A DNA stretch of 64,000 nt from Paenalcaligenes suwonensis (GTDB lineage Bacteria; Pseudomonadota; Gammaproteobacteria; Burkholderiales; Burkholderiaceae_B): NCBI RefSeq assembly GCF_011290505.1, contig NZ_JAANPV010000006.1, positions 1-64,000 on the forward strand. The letters are read 5' to 3'. Positions 1 through 13,141 of the stretch are shown here, one piece after another. A model generated the notes under the pieces. That model was not told the DNA's origin. It worked only from the letters and a program-made list of their open reading frames with translations, and ran no database searches. Position 1 is the stretch's first letter. Each line of letters starts with the position of its first letter. Position numbers and translations under genes: made by a program.

Positions 1-83
1 CATCAGTATGATGCAGTGTTTCATGTTTGGGATTGCGTTATTGTACTACTAAATTTGTTTGAACGACACTTAAAACTTATAAC

Positions 84-98
84 CTTAAGAGTTATAGG

Positions 99-105
<7 letters not shown>
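84..105 (-). repeat. 23S precursor processing stem, 3' arm
   Basis: Positions 84-105 are an inverted copy of 2971-2992 with 21 of 22 positions matching. In the transcript the two arms close a long helix around 23S, the usual RNase III substrate in bacterial pre-rRNA. The pairing is seen directly; RNase III cleavage is known for such stems and is inferred here. Bases 1-83 are spacer towards a 5S gene that is not in the window. Confidence 0.8.
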
Positions 106-2970
<2,865 letters not shown>

Positions 2971-2979
<9 letters not shown>

Positions 2980-2992
2980 TATAACACTTAAG
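2971..2992 (-). repeat. 23S precursor processing stem, 5' arm
   Basis: Partner of 84-105. It covers the first bases of 23S and the upstream spacer, and pairs at all but one position (a U-U mismatch). Confidence 0.8.
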
Positions 2993-3177
2993 GCTACAGG
3001 ATTATGAGTTTTAGCAATTGTGCCGTTCATCAAGTTTCGCTTGGATTCGATTTCTCGAATTCAATAAAAGAACTTTGTTTGAACAAAATTGTTGATTTGC
3101 AATCACAACCCGTCTATTCATACAGCCAACAATTAAGTTGGTGTATACATGAATACACTTCGTTGTGCTTTTTCCAG

Positions 3178-3191
3178 ATTGTTAAAGAACA
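3178..3191 (-). promoter_or_regulatory. boxA-like antitermination site in the tRNA-23S spacer
   Basis: On the minus strand this reads TTCTTTAACA, close to the boxA element bound by NusB/S10 in rRNA operons. It lies in the roughly 360-base spacer between tRNA-Ala and 23S (2980-3340), where a second boxA is usual. Apart from this and the processing-stem arm I see no gene in the spacer. Confidence 0.5.
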
Positions 3192-3340
3192 TAACCAGCA
3201 TTGAGCTTTATCAGCCCAACGAGTAACACTGTCATAAACAATGCTATTCGTTAAACTGTCAGAACCCGAGTAACTCGACGTTTCAAGCTACCCTTCACTG
3301 ATTGTCATGACCAATTTTCAAATCACCACCGCAAAAATCG

Positions 3341-3416
3341 TGGTGGAGGATGACGGGATCGAACCGACGACCCCCTGCTTGCAAAGCAGGTGCTCTCCCA
3401 GCTGAGCTAATCCCCC
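3341..3416 (-). tRNA. tRNA-Ala (TGC anticodon)
   Basis: A 76-base tRNA with encoded CCA. The minus strand starts GGGGGATTAGCTCAGCTGGG, has the anticodon arm CCTGCTTTGCAAGCAGG with anticodon TGC, and ends in TCCACCA. It is the second tRNA of the 16S-23S spacer, in the usual Ile-Ala order, and is cut from the rRNA precursor. Confidence 0.97.
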
Positions 3417-3426
3417 GTGGTATTCG

Positions 3427-3503
3427 TGGTGGGTCAAGTTGGAATCGAACCAACGACCCCCGCCTTATCAAGACGGTGCTCTAACCGACTGAGCTACTGA
3501 CCC
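3427..3503 (-). tRNA. tRNA-Ile (GAT anticodon)
   Basis: A 77-base tRNA with encoded CCA. The minus strand begins GGGTCAGTAGCTCAGTCGG, has anticodon GAT within CCGTCTTGATAAGGCGG, carries the T-arm GTTCGATTCCAAC and ends in ACCCACCA. It is the first tRNA after 16S in the operon. Confidence 0.97.
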
Positions 3504-3550
3504 AATTCGTTACTGCTTCGTTGGTGACTACCTTGGTCATGAACTTTTAT

Positions 3551-3574
3551 AACAGCCAATAAGTGTGGACGCTT
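3551..3574 (-). repeat. 16S precursor processing stem, 3' arm
   Basis: These 24 bases pair with 5303-5326 across the whole 16S gene. Read as RNA, all 24 positions pair, two of them as G-U wobbles. This is the expected RNase III processing helix. Confidence 0.8.
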
Positions 3575-3596
3575 TCGCTTTGTGAACCTTCGCTCT

Positions 3597-5137
<1,541 letters not shown>

Positions 5138-5302
5138 CTCTGTATATTTTGCTTCAAATAACCGTAGTCATCTGAAGCGGAGTAATTCGTACTCAAAGAA
5201 ACTTAGAGTGTTTTGCACAAGGCAAAAACCTAATTTTCTTTATGTGAGCACTTGATCTATATGTTTGGCGAACCTTCGTGAGAAGGTTGGTCCACTCATT
5301 CC

Positions 5303-5326
5303 AAGCGCCCACACTTATCGGCTGTT
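5303..5326 (-). repeat. 16S precursor processing stem, 5' arm
   Basis: Partner of 3551-3574 in the leader RNA; see that entry. Confidence 0.8.
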
Positions 5327-5329
5327 AAA

Positions 5330-5341
5330 TTTTTAAAGAAC
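5330..5341 (-). promoter_or_regulatory. boxA-like antitermination site in the rRNA leader
   Basis: The minus strand reads GTTCTTTAAAAA just upstream of the 16S processing stem. It resembles boxA and sits where rRNA leaders carry it, between promoter and 16S. Confidence 0.5.
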
Positions 5342-5471
5342 ACTCACTACCGAAGTAGCTCGTCGCTGCCGTTGCAGCTAAACTAGAGAAGCGAAATTAT
5401 GAAGCATTTTGTTTTTGGTGTCAAGTTGTTGCTGCCTTGCTGAACAATCTGTTTGTTTAGCGAAGAAGAGA

Positions 5472-5501
5472 ACTATAACTCGCTTTCTTTGTGCCTGTCA
5501 A
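5472..5501 (-). promoter_or_regulatory. rRNA promoter, proximal
   Basis: On the minus strand there is a perfect -35 TTGACA (5496-5501), an 18-base spacer and a -10 TATAGT (5472-5477), followed by TCT. It lies about 335 bases upstream of 16S. Confidence 0.7.
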
Positions 5502-5583
5502 ACATTTGTTTTGCTTGGCTTTTGCTGCTTCGTTTTGAGCCCCCCCTAGGGAAAACCCGTATGCGCTGCTGCGAAGAGAAAGA

Positions 5584-5613
5584 ACTATAGCACCGTTAAT
5601 GAACAACCCACAA
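5584..5613 (-). promoter_or_regulatory. rRNA promoter, distal
   Basis: A second minus-strand promoter with a -10 TATAGT (5584-5589), an 18-base spacer and a weaker -35 TTGTGG (5608-5613). The -10 and the following TCT match the proximal promoter, so the two look like a tandem pair. The AT-rich stretch at 5614-5660 just upstream could be an UP element or Fis-binding region. Confidence 0.55.
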
Positions 5614-5639
5614 GCTATTTATGACAAATAAATGAAGAA

Positions 5640-6457
5640 TTTATGAAGATTTTCACAATACCTCATTAATTCAATGGGTTAGTAGTTTGAGGGTTTTGAG
5701 GATACTCGCCTCTCAACGCTGCTACCTTAACCAAAGCGCACTCCGCACGCCTCAGAACACACCAAAAATTAGCTGCGCATACACTATATGCGCTCACTCC
5801 CCTCAGCAATCCAGCATAAAAAGGCCAAAAACTTGCCACTTCTCTACATTCCCAGCCTAGCAGTCAAATGATTTACTCCATCTGTAATGACAAACATGGC
5901 GCATGCACTCCATCGTAAACAAAATCAGAGGTAGGCTCTGCCACCCCTGTTTACATTAGGCCAATCCGCTGGCGCTACACAGCACACACTTACGGAGAAT
6001 GCGGCTTCCTCTATTAGGTATTTCACTTGATTGCTATATAGAGACAGAGCCCCTCTTCCTATACCTCTCTCTATCTATATATAGGGAGAATAACTAACAC
6101 AGCCCCATGTTCAACCAACCTTGATGAATGGCGTTACCTGCTAGACCCATAAAGTTGCTTACAGCTCTGTCACTTTATGCTAGCCCGTACAGGCACCCCG
6201 TCCACAGCTGAGAAAACCGGCGTTGTTTTCCATCTATAGTGCCACCTGCTATCTATATAGAGCATATGCAGGCCACCTCTTCTAAGCTAAAGCCATCCAA
6301 CAAGTTTCCGTGAGTCTTCATTCACTACACTATCTATATATAGTCTCTATAGCGTAATTAAAGAAACTCTCACTCTTCTTACTCTATAAAATAGAACACT
6401 AGCACCTTCTTACACTTCCCCCTACACTGGGTTGATTGCAACTTTGCCCCTACCAAC
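5640..6457. other. Gene-free interval with CTATCTATATATAG-like palindromes
   Basis: About 800 bases between the rRNA promoters and RNase G with no convincing coding frame on either strand. Its notable content is a series of TATA-type palindromes at 6033-6042, 6071-6084, 6232-6239, 6249-6260, 6330-6343 and 6346-6352. There is also a small hairpin, GCGCATA/TATGCGC, at 5775-5793. A promoter for RNase G is expected here, but I cannot place one confidently; TATAAAAT near 6384 is a possible -10. I recognise no structured RNA family. Confidence 0.5.
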
Positions 6458-7921
6458 ATGCCTGAAGATATTCTGATCAACATCACCCCCTTTGAAACTC
6501 GCGCCGTTGTGGTAGAACAAGGGGCCGTGCAAGAGCTACACATAGAACGTAGTATTCAACGCGGATTCGTGGGTAATATTTATTTGGGTAAAGTGGCTAG
6601 GGTATTGCCTGGCATGCAAAGTGCTTTTATAGACATAGGCCAAGAGCGTGCCGCCTTCGTGCATATTTCTGACCTGCGACAAAATCGAACTGAGCGCCTA
6701 AATGGCAGTAACCCTACTCCTATAGAGAAACTGCTATTTGAAGGTCAGTCGCTTATTGTTCAGGTAACCAAGGATCCACTAGGAACAAAAGGGGCTAGAG
6801 TTTCTACACAAGTCAGTATTGCTGGCCGCATGTTGGTGTATTTGCCTTTTGATCCACACATAGGCGTATCGCAACGCATAGAGGACGAAGCTCTGCGTTT
6901 TGCGCTGAGAGAGAAAATTGAAGCGCTAAATGGCCCAGATGAAAAAGGTGGCTTTATCGTACGCACACAAGCAGAGCAAGCAAGTGATGAAGAACTGCGT
7001 GCCGACTGCGAATATTTGCGAAAACTATGGAGCATTATTCAGCAGCGACTGCGTACACAGCCCTGCCCTTCTACGCTGTATACCGATTTAGATCTGACTC
7101 AACGCGTGTTGCGCGATATGGTTACGCCCGAGACGCACAACATTATTGTGGACTCACGCACTGTTACGCAGAAAATGAAAGAGTGGGCTGAAATTTATAC
7201 CCCCTCCGTACTAGATAGAATCCAGCTTTACACTGGTACTCGCCCCCTCTTTGATACCGTGCATGTGGATGAGGAAATTTCTAAAGCCTTGTCTCGTCGC
7301 GTGGACTTAAAATCGGGTGGCTATTTAATTATCGACCAAACTGAAGCGCTCACTACCGTAGATGTAAACACAGGCGGCTATGTGGGTGGTCGTAATTTTG
7401 GTGACACAATATTCAAAACCAATTTGGAAGCTGCGGGCGCCATTGCTCGCCAATTACGTTTGCGTAATCTAGGCGGCATTATTGTGCTGGACTTCATCGA
7501 TATGGATAACGATGAACATCGGCAAAGCGTATTACGCGAATTAAACACGGCGCTCAGCAAAGACCGCACACGTATCACGGTGAGCAACTTTAGTCAGTTA
7601 GGTCTGGTAGAAATGACCCGCAAGCGCACCAGAGAATCATTAAACAATCTACTGTGTGAACCCTGCCCTACCTGCCAGTCTCGCGGCAGCGTCAAAACTT
7701 CACGCACGATTTGCTACGACATTTTGCGCGAAGTACTTAGGGAAGCCAGGCAGTTCAACCCTAAAGAATTTAGGGTTCTGGCGTCACAAGAAGTTGTAGA
7801 TTTATTTCTTGAAGAAGAAAGTGAGCACTTAGCCCAAACTGGGGATTTCATTGGCAAGCCCATTTCGCTTGAAGTCGATCCCCAGCATGCACAAGAACAG
7901 TACGACATCATACTGTTCTAA
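6458..7921 (+). CDS. rng: Ribonuclease G (RNase E/G family)
   Basis: Cytoplasmic endoribonuclease that matures the 5' end of 16S rRNA and cleaves mRNA at AU-rich sites next to 5' monophosphates. At 487 residues it has RNase G length, without the long scaffold tail of RNase E. The S1 RNA-binding domain covers about residues 35-125. The metal-binding catalytic aspartates are D302 (in DVNTGG) and D345 (in DFIDMD), and the zinc-link motif CPTC is at residues 403-406. I see no clear Shine-Dalgarno before the ATG. In many relatives rng follows maf; no maf is present here. It is convergent with the lipoprotein gene, with 11 bases between the stops. Confidence 0.95.
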   Translation: MPEDILINITPFETRAVVVEQGAVQELHIERSIQRGFVGNIYLGKVARVLPGMQSAFIDIGQERAAFVHISDLRQNRTERLNGSNPTPIEKLLFEGQSLIVQVTKDPLGTKGARVSTQVSIAGRMLVYLPFDPHIGVSQRIEDEALRFALREKIEALNGPDEKGGFIVRTQAEQASDEELRADCEYLRKLWSIIQQRLRTQPCPSTLYTDLDLTQRVLRDMVTPETHNIIVDSRTVTQKMKEWAEIYTPSVLDRIQLYTGTRPLFDTVHVDEEISKALSRRVDLKSGGYLIIDQTEALTTVDVNTGGYVGGRNFGDTIFKTNLEAAGAIARQLRLRNLGGIIVLDFIDMDNDEHRQSVLRELNTALSKDRTRITVSNFSQLGLVEMTRKRTRESLNNLLCEPCPTCQSRGSVKTSRTICYDILREVLREARQFNPKEFRVLASQEVVDLFLEEESEHLAQTGDFIGKPISLEVDPQHAQEQYDIILF

Positions 7922-7932
7922 ATACCGCGTTA

Positions 7933-8295
7933 TCACTCTTCAGTAGCCCAGCACACTTTAGGGTCTTGCAAGATACGCAAGGCCTTAGTGGCTTCTTTAC
8001 CCGACATGGGGAAGTAGCTATATACCGTCGCAACAACGTAGCCTGTGCCATATGACGTCAAGTCAAACAAAATGCTTTCTTTAAGCTCTGCACCAGGTTG
8101 GGGCTTATACACGACTGTGGCGTAATGAATTTGGTAGGGGTCTAATACCCAATCAAACTCAGAACCACATAAACGTTGGTTTGCAAATAAATTCTGCTGC
8201 ACATCGGCCAACGAGGCATAAAAACGATATTCGTCTCTTTTATAGAGATCCTGTCGCAATGTGCTTTGCCCCTCATCTACCGGAGCCGTGGCCAC
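7933..8295 (-). CDS. Small hypothetical lipoprotein, signal peptide apparently frameshifted
   Basis: The intact frame encodes about 120 residues from a GTG at 8295 and has no family I recognise. It is rich in Tyr and Phe, with cysteines in RLCGSEF and KVCWATEE. The GTG has no ribosome site. Just upstream, an ATG at 8348 has a good site (AAGGAAGG) and starts MNVLGKIMAVAAVGLAG, a typical lipoprotein signal, but that frame soon stops. One extra base near 8299 would join it to the main frame as LAG|C-VATAPVDEG, a perfect lipobox. The original gene was therefore probably 7933-8348. The break could be a real mutation or a sequencing error. It lies 52 bases downstream of msbA on the same strand. Confidence 0.65.
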   Translation of the reverse strand: MATAPVDEGQSTLRQDLYKRDEYRFYASLADVQQNLFANQRLCGSEFDWVLDPYQIHYATVVYKPQPGAELKESILFDLTSYGTGYVVATVYSYFPMSGKEATKALRILQDPKVCWATEE

Positions 8296-8400
8296 ACACC
8301 CGCCAAGCCCACGGCAGCCACCGCCATTATTTTCCCCAACACATTCATACCTGCCTTCCTTGTTTCGAGTTTCACTGCGGTTTGTTTGGTTTTAGGATAC

Positions 8401-10194
8401 CTACTGCGAGGCATCATTATCTTTTTCGGTAAATTCCATGTTATAGAGCGAGGCATACATACCGCCCAGCTCTAACAACTCTTGGTGCGTACCTTGCTCA
8501 GCAATTTGACCTTTATCCAATACCAAAATGGAATTAGCGTTTTGAATGGTCGTTAACCTATGCGCGATCACCAAAGTTGTGCGGTTTTCCATCAGTTTGT
8601 CTAACGCATTCTGAATTTGCCATTCAGACTCGTTATCCAGCGCCGATGTCGCCTCGTCCAGAATCAAGATCGGACTATCTTTAATCAAAGCACGCGCTAT
8701 AGCCAAACGTTGTCGCTGGCCACCCGACAACATATTTGCTTTTTCACCCACCGGCGAATTCAGCCCCTCAGGCAAAGCGCGCACAAAATCAGCAAGGCTT
8801 GCTGCCTCTAAGGCAGCCCACACTTCATCATCTGTTTTATCAGAGTAACCACCATACGCCACGTTTTCGCGGATGCTACCTTCAAACAGCACCACATCTT
8901 GGCTCACCATAGAAATCTGAGAACGTAGCGCTCGCAGTTCGATATCTTGAATATCCATGCCATCAATAAGCACTTGCCCACTATCAGGCACGATAAATCG
9001 CGGCAGCATATTCGCCAAGGTCGTTTTCCCGCTGCCTGAACGCCCTACCAAAGCAATGGTTTGCCCTGCCTGCACACTGAAGCTTAAGTTACTCACGACG
9101 GGGTTATCAGAACCATCAAAAACATGCGTAACCTGCTTGTACTCTACATTCCCAACTACTTTAGCTGGCAGAGGTTGCTTCGCCCCCTCTTCTTCCACTT
9201 CCGCATCAATCAGCGAGAACACGCTTTCTGCAGCCACCAACATACGTTGTGTGGTGCCAGCCATACCCGTAATACGGCGAATAGGGTCAAATAGCTGCGC
9301 CAAGGCTCCCAAGAAAGCCGCAAAACTACCTACCGTCAAACCACCTACGGATGACTGGTACAACGCCATAGCAACCACCCCTGCCACAGCCAGAGAGATA
9401 AAGAACTGGGTAATGGGCGACAAGGCCGAGTTCGCTGTGGCCGCACGCATTGCAAAACGACGCAGCTTGCCATTTACATAAATAAAGCGATCGTTCTCAT
9501 GTTTATAACCATCGAACAACTTAACAACACGCTCGCCCTCAATAACTTCGCTTACCACTCGCACCATCTCGGCGTTCATGTTGATGGTGTCGCGGTTAAT
9601 TTTCTTTAAGCGCAGCGCCACAATGCGCGCCGTAATAAAGGAAATGGGCAGCATGATAAATACAATCAGCGTTAGCTGCCACGACATGTAGAGCAATACT
9701 GCAATCAGCGCGATGATCGCAATGGTTTCCCGCACTAACACAGTAATGACTTCGGTTGCCACCGTTGCCATTGTTCCCGCATCAATAGTGAACCGGTTTA
9801 ATAAGCGCCCTGTATCACCACGCTTGAAATACACATCGGGTAGCGTCAGCAACTTTTTAAACATATCAGCGCGCATAGTGCGCAACATATTGTTGGCAAT
9901 TAAAGCCAATAAGTAATCGCTACCAAATGACGCCACACCACGTACAAACATCAACAACACAATGACAAGCGGAATGCTCCACACATAGTGTGGTTTTACG
10001 CCGGAGAACCCCTCATCCAGCAATGGCTCCATAATCAAGGCCAACACTGGTTTCGTAGCGGCAACAACGACCACTAAGATCAAAGCTACGATGGTCAATT
10101 TCCAGTAAGGAGCTACACGCTGATAAATACGCTGCCAAACGTCGGCATCAAATAACTTCTTTTTTAGATCCGATGATACTTTTTGTGTCTTCAA
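8401..10194 (-). CDS. msbA: Lipid A export ABC transporter, ATP-binding/permease protein MsbA
   Basis: Inner-membrane flippase that moves lipid A-core across the membrane using ATP. It is a 597-residue half-transporter that works as a homodimer. Six membrane segments fill about residues 30-315. The nucleotide-binding domain follows, with Walker A GRSGSGKT (384-391), signature LSGGQRQR, Walker B ILILDEATSALD and the H-loop IAHRLTT. Length and order match MsbA well. It is divergent from the waaF-type gene at 10281, so LPS assembly and export genes share this intergenic region. The unknown lipoprotein lies directly downstream. A general multidrug exporter is a less likely alternative. Confidence 0.92.
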   Translation of the reverse strand: MKTQKVSSDLKKKLFDADVWQRIYQRVAPYWKLTIVALILVVVVAATKPVLALIMEPLLDEGFSGVKPHYVWSIPLVIVLLMFVRGVASFGSDYLLALIANNMLRTMRADMFKKLLTLPDVYFKRGDTGRLLNRFTIDAGTMATVATEVITVLVRETIAIIALIAVLLYMSWQLTLIVFIMLPISFITARIVALRLKKINRDTINMNAEMVRVVSEVIEGERVVKLFDGYKHENDRFIYVNGKLRRFAMRAATANSALSPITQFFISLAVAGVVAMALYQSSVGGLTVGSFAAFLGALAQLFDPIRRITGMAGTTQRMLVAAESVFSLIDAEVEEEGAKQPLPAKVVGNVEYKQVTHVFDGSDNPVVSNLSFSVQAGQTIALVGRSGSGKTTLANMLPRFIVPDSGQVLIDGMDIQDIELRALRSQISMVSQDVVLFEGSIRENVAYGGYSDKTDDEVWAALEAASLADFVRALPEGLNSPVGEKANMLSGGQRQRLAIARALIKDSPILILDEATSALDNESEWQIQNALDKLMENRTTLVIAHRLTTIQNANSILVLDKGQIAEQGTHQELLELGGMYASLYNMEFTEKDNDASQ

Positions 10195-10280
10195 CTGTGG
10201 CTCACTTTATACTAAGAGTCTGCGTGCATTTTAACGCTGATCTGCACCCAGTACTCAACCCATGACGTGATGCTGTTTGT

Positions 10281-11276
10281 ATGCCTGTTACTACCACCTC
10301 TGAATCGCCTGTAATTTATCTACGGATGCCCAACTGGGTAGGTGATTGCCTCATGTGTTTACCCATACTGCATGCGCTGCTAGAACAACGTGTGCGAGTC
10401 GTTGTGTGTGCCCGTCCTTGGGCCAAAAGCCTACTGTCGGCTTATACACCACAACTGGAAGGTATTGTCGCAATATCGGGAAAAACGGTGGCAGATGCCT
10501 CGACAGTACGTAAGTTTCGTCAGCAACACGAACACTCTACTGCCTACGGCCTTATTCTACCTGACTCACTTTCTAGCGCCTTGGTGTTTAAACTCGCTGG
10601 GTTACGTAGTGCCGGCTATAAAGATGAAGGGCGTGCCATTTTGTTGAAATGGCCAGAAGCTAAACCTTCTACCCCCATGCATGCCGTAGAGTTCTGGTAC
10701 CACTTAGCGCGTCAAGCCTGCCTACACTGGCAGATCGCTTTACACTATGCTCCCGCCAAACGATTAGCCTTGCTATTACGCCCTGAGGCGACGTCTACAT
10801 GCTTACAGGCCATGCAAGCAGCAGGATTGGAATCAGGCCGCTTTATACTGCTGGCCCCTACAGCCAAAGGCATACATAAAGGACAAATCAAAACCTGGGC
10901 GCAGTATGACGAGTTATATAAAGCGCTACAGCCCTTAGGCATCCCCATCGTAATGTGCCCTCCCGCCAATGAAGTCGCTGCGGCACATCAACAAGCCCCT
11001 ACCATTCCCATCCTGCCTGCTTTACCATTAGATAGTTTTGCAGCACTGTGCCAACATGCCGCCCTTGTGGTGTGTAATGATTCTGGTGTTTCCCATTTAG
11101 CTGCCGCCGTGGAAGCTCAACAGCTTAGTCTCTTTGGGGTCACATCCCCCTCTCGCACGGGTCCTTGGTCTCCCGTTGCCCATAGTTTGGGGGAACAAGG
11201 CAAATGGCCTACTTTGGATGAAGTGGTGCACGCAAGCCAAGCATTGTTAAACGCTCACGAGAACGTTGTAGTATGA
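10281..11276 (+). CDS. waaF: Glycosyltransferase family 9, ADP-heptose:LPS heptosyltransferase II type
   Basis: Probably adds the second L-glycero-D-manno-heptose to the LPS inner core at the cytoplasmic face. At 331 residues it begins with the WaaF-like motif RMPNWVGDCLMCLPIL (from about residue 15). Its C-terminal half carries the family-9 donor-site features, LLAPTAKGI and VCNDSGVSHLAAAV. A KdtA-type Kdo transferase or WaaC would differ in these motifs; WaaF versus WaaC is the main uncertainty. Its stop overlaps the next gene by four bases, so it heads a three-gene operon. No strong ribosome site precedes the ATG. Confidence 0.8.
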   Translation: MPVTTTSESPVIYLRMPNWVGDCLMCLPILHALLEQRVRVVVCARPWAKSLLSAYTPQLEGIVAISGKTVADASTVRKFRQQHEHSTAYGLILPDSLSSALVFKLAGLRSAGYKDEGRAILLKWPEAKPSTPMHAVEFWYHLARQACLHWQIALHYAPAKRLALLLRPEATSTCLQAMQAAGLESGRFILLAPTAKGIHKGQIKTWAQYDELYKALQPLGIPIVMCPPANEVAAAHQQAPTIPILPALPLDSFAALCQHAALVVCNDSGVSHLAAAVEAQQLSLFGVTSPSRTGPWSPVAHSLGEQGKWPTLDEVVHASQALLNAHENVVV

Positions 11277-12037
11277 ACCTGACCTCCTGGCTCCCCCAAC
11301 TCGTTATTCCCATCAACCTCGCTGGCACGCTGCTGGTTGTAGCCTTCTTGTTTTTCCTGATACGCTGGCGAAAATTTGCTGCGTTACTGACCTTACTCGC
11401 CGTAACGTGGGTGGTGGGCTGGTCGCTACCTGGTGTGTCGTTATGGGCAGGCGGCTACTTAGAGCAACGCTACCCCCATATCAGCATAGACAGAATCCCT
11501 GAGGCCCAAGCCATTATTGTGTTGGGTGGAAACACCGCCAATAACCGTACCAACTGGTTTGAGGAGCTAGATCCAAACAACACGTTGTCTAGAGTAGATT
11601 ACGCCGCCTCACTGTATTCTGCTGGCAAAGCCCCCCAAGTCATTGTGTCGGGAGCCGCTCTAGATGGCGGTATGAGTGAAGCCCAGATGATGGCTCGTTC
11701 GTTAGAGCAATTAAATGTGCCTAGCAACAAAATCTTGCTAGAGCCTGAAAGTCAAAACACACGCGAAAACGCACTATTCAGCATTAATAAATTACGCACT
11801 AACAGTATTACTAAAGTACTACTGGTGACGTCTGCCCTGCATATGCCACGCTCTATGGCCACATTCGAAAACCGAGGCATAGAAGTGATTCCTGCTCCCG
11901 TAGCACCACAAATTGTGCTGCCTGAACGTAGTGATGTGGATCTATGGGTGCCATCATGGCGTACGCTACATGCCAGCCGCTCTATCATCAAAGAGTACGT
12001 AGGCTTAATCGTATATTGGGCTAGAGGCTGGATTTAA
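11273..12037 (+). CDS. YdcF/ElyC/SanA family membrane protein (DUF218)
   Basis: 254-residue inner-membrane protein. Two membrane segments lie at about residues 10-60. The DUF218 domain follows, with AIIVLGGN near residue 81 and the region [11 protein letters not shown]. The architecture resembles ElyC, which in E. coli affects peptidoglycan synthesis and the lipid carrier undecaprenyl phosphate; the exact activity is not settled. It overlaps the heptosyltransferase gene by four bases (ATGA) and the next gene by one base, so it is translationally coupled. The envelope context supports a cell-wall or LPS role. Confidence 0.75.
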   Translation: MNLTSWLPQLVIPINLAGTLLVVAFLFFLIRWRKFAALLTLLAVTWVVGWSLPGVSLWAGGYLEQRYPHISIDRIPEAQAIIVLGGNTANNRTNWFEELDPNNTLSRVDYAASLYSAGKAPQVIVSGAALDGGMSEAQMMARSLEQLNVPSNKILLEPESQNTRENALFSINKLRTNSITKVLLVTSALHMPRSMATFENRGIEVIPAPVAPQIVLPERSDVDLWVPSWRTLHASRSIIKEYVGLIVYWARGWI

Positions 12038-12294
12038 TGCAATGTAGGCCGCAATGCGGTGCATGCTGCACCGCCCCTTCCATTAGCAGCCCTATACCAG
12101 GTATGCCACAGGGCAAACCAGCCGGCATACCCTGTATACAGTTAGACCAGCAATTACGGTGCAAAATCTTTGGTCTACCAGAACGCCCTAGCTGCTGTTC
12201 AGGCTTACAACCCTCGGAAGAAATGTGCGGCGATACAAGGGAAGAAGCACTAATTTGGCTGGGCACCCTTGAGCGCCTGACGCTTCCCTCATAA
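12037..12294 (+). CDS. YkgJ-type cysteine-cluster protein
   Basis: 85-residue protein with a metal-binding cysteine cluster: C3, C7, C10 and C11 (CRPQCGACC), plus later cysteines in [12 protein letters not shown] and PSCC. This fits the UPF0153/YkgJ family, proposed to bind zinc or iron-sulfur; no function is established. Its ATG shares one base with the stop of the previous gene (TAATG), so it is probably co-translated. An 82-codon frame on the opposite strand is its shadow. Confidence 0.75.
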   Translation: MQCRPQCGACCTAPSISSPIPGMPQGKPAGIPCIQLDQQLRCKIFGLPERPSCCSGLQPSEEMCGDTREEALIWLGTLERLTLPS

Positions 12295-12295
12295 T

Positions 12296-12322
12296 AGAAA
12301 CCACCTAAACCTAGCGGTTTTT
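12296..12322. terminator. Weak bidirectional hairpin between convergent operons
   Basis: AAACC and GGTTT arms enclose a short CTA/TAG extension and are followed by a T run on the plus strand. It overlaps the stop codon of the deacetylase gene. It is a plausible weak terminator for the waaF-type operon. Confidence 0.35.
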
Positions 12323-13141
12323 CAGTTTTCTACTAAGCAACTTCCAGTTATTAAATACCGGTGCGATCAACGGATGATGGCTGGCTCGTATGCGTTTAGC
12401 TAAGGTTTTAGCGGAACGATTACGTACTGCAAAACGGTGTATGCGTGCGCTATCTGTATCAGACGTGTTTCTGCCAAAAGCCATCGTTGTATAAAGATGG
12501 CTAAAGCCATTCTTCTGCGCAATGGCGATGTAGTCATCATCGAAGTAACCTTGCGGCCAACACAGGTGTTCAGACACTTCACCTAACTCTTTTTGCAAAC
12601 ACAGTCTGGACTGCTCTAGCTCCCACTGCATGCGTTCGTTCTTAGCTTCATCTGGCATCAAATCCCAGCGTGTATGAGTATGGGTATGGCTATGAAACTC
12701 AATGAGGCCACTCTCGCGCATGGCGTGCACCTCACTCCAACGGGCAATGACCTCATCACTACGGCCTGCCTCAATTAAGGCTTCACACTCTCTATGTTCT
12801 GGGCAATTTGGTACATTTTCTTGCCCCATTACCGGACGTACTGGCCCATGGTGCAACCATGAGGTCACCAAGAAAATAGTCGCTTTGAACTGATATTTTT
12901 GCAGTAAGGGAAACGCATAGACCCAATTATCGAGATAACCATCATCAAAGGTGATCAGCACTGCTTTACCTTGATCTTTCCCTGCCAAGTGCTGCGCGAA
13001 CTCATCTAAGGTCAGTGACTTATAGCCCTCTTGTTTCAACCAACGCAGTTGGTCTTCAAAATGCTCAGGCGTGCAACCAATCATGCCGCCAACTGGACTC
13101 ACATGATGGTACATCAACACAGGTACAGAAGACTTAAACAT
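12311..13141 (-). CDS. Polysaccharide deacetylase family protein (NodB domain)
   Basis: Predicted carbohydrate esterase family 4 enzyme that removes N-acetyl groups from an envelope sugar. I use the ATG at 13141, giving 276 residues, because it starts MFKSSVPVLMYHHVSP in the family's usual way. A longer frame upstream would run into the preceding gene. Metal and catalytic motifs are TFDDGY (64-69) and HSHTH (150-154). No signal peptide is seen, so it may act on the cytoplasmic side on lipid-linked or nucleotide sugars. Its first eight bases (ATGTTTAA) overlap the end of the glycosyltransferase gene, so the two are coupled. The substrate is unknown. Confidence 0.85.
   Translation of the reverse strand: MFKSSVPVLMYHHVSPVGGMIGCTPEHFEDQLRWLKQEGYKSLTLDEFAQHLAGKDQGKAVLITFDDGYLDNWVYAFPLLQKYQFKATIFLVTSWLHHGPVRPVMGQENVPNCPEHRECEALIEAGRSDEVIARWSEVHAMRESGLIEFHSHTHTHTRWDLMPDEAKNERMQWELEQSRLCLQKELGEVSEHLCWPQGYFDDDYIAIAQKNGFSHLYTTMAFGRNTSDTDSARIHRFAVRNRSAKTLAKRIRASHHPLIAPVFNNWKLLSRKLKNR

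Noticed and set aside
5640-6457. Possible structured RNA (6S, RNase P or tmRNA) upstream of RNase G
   Set aside because: I saw none of the conserved motifs of these RNAs; only short palindromes are present.
8957-9481. 174-residue frame antisense to msbA
   Set aside because: It is fully within msbA, in the frame opposite its codons, with no start signal.
12021-12266. 81-residue frame opposite the cysteine-cluster gene
   Set aside because: The plus-strand frame has the CxxxCxxCC pattern and is coupled to the preceding gene; the minus frame has neither.
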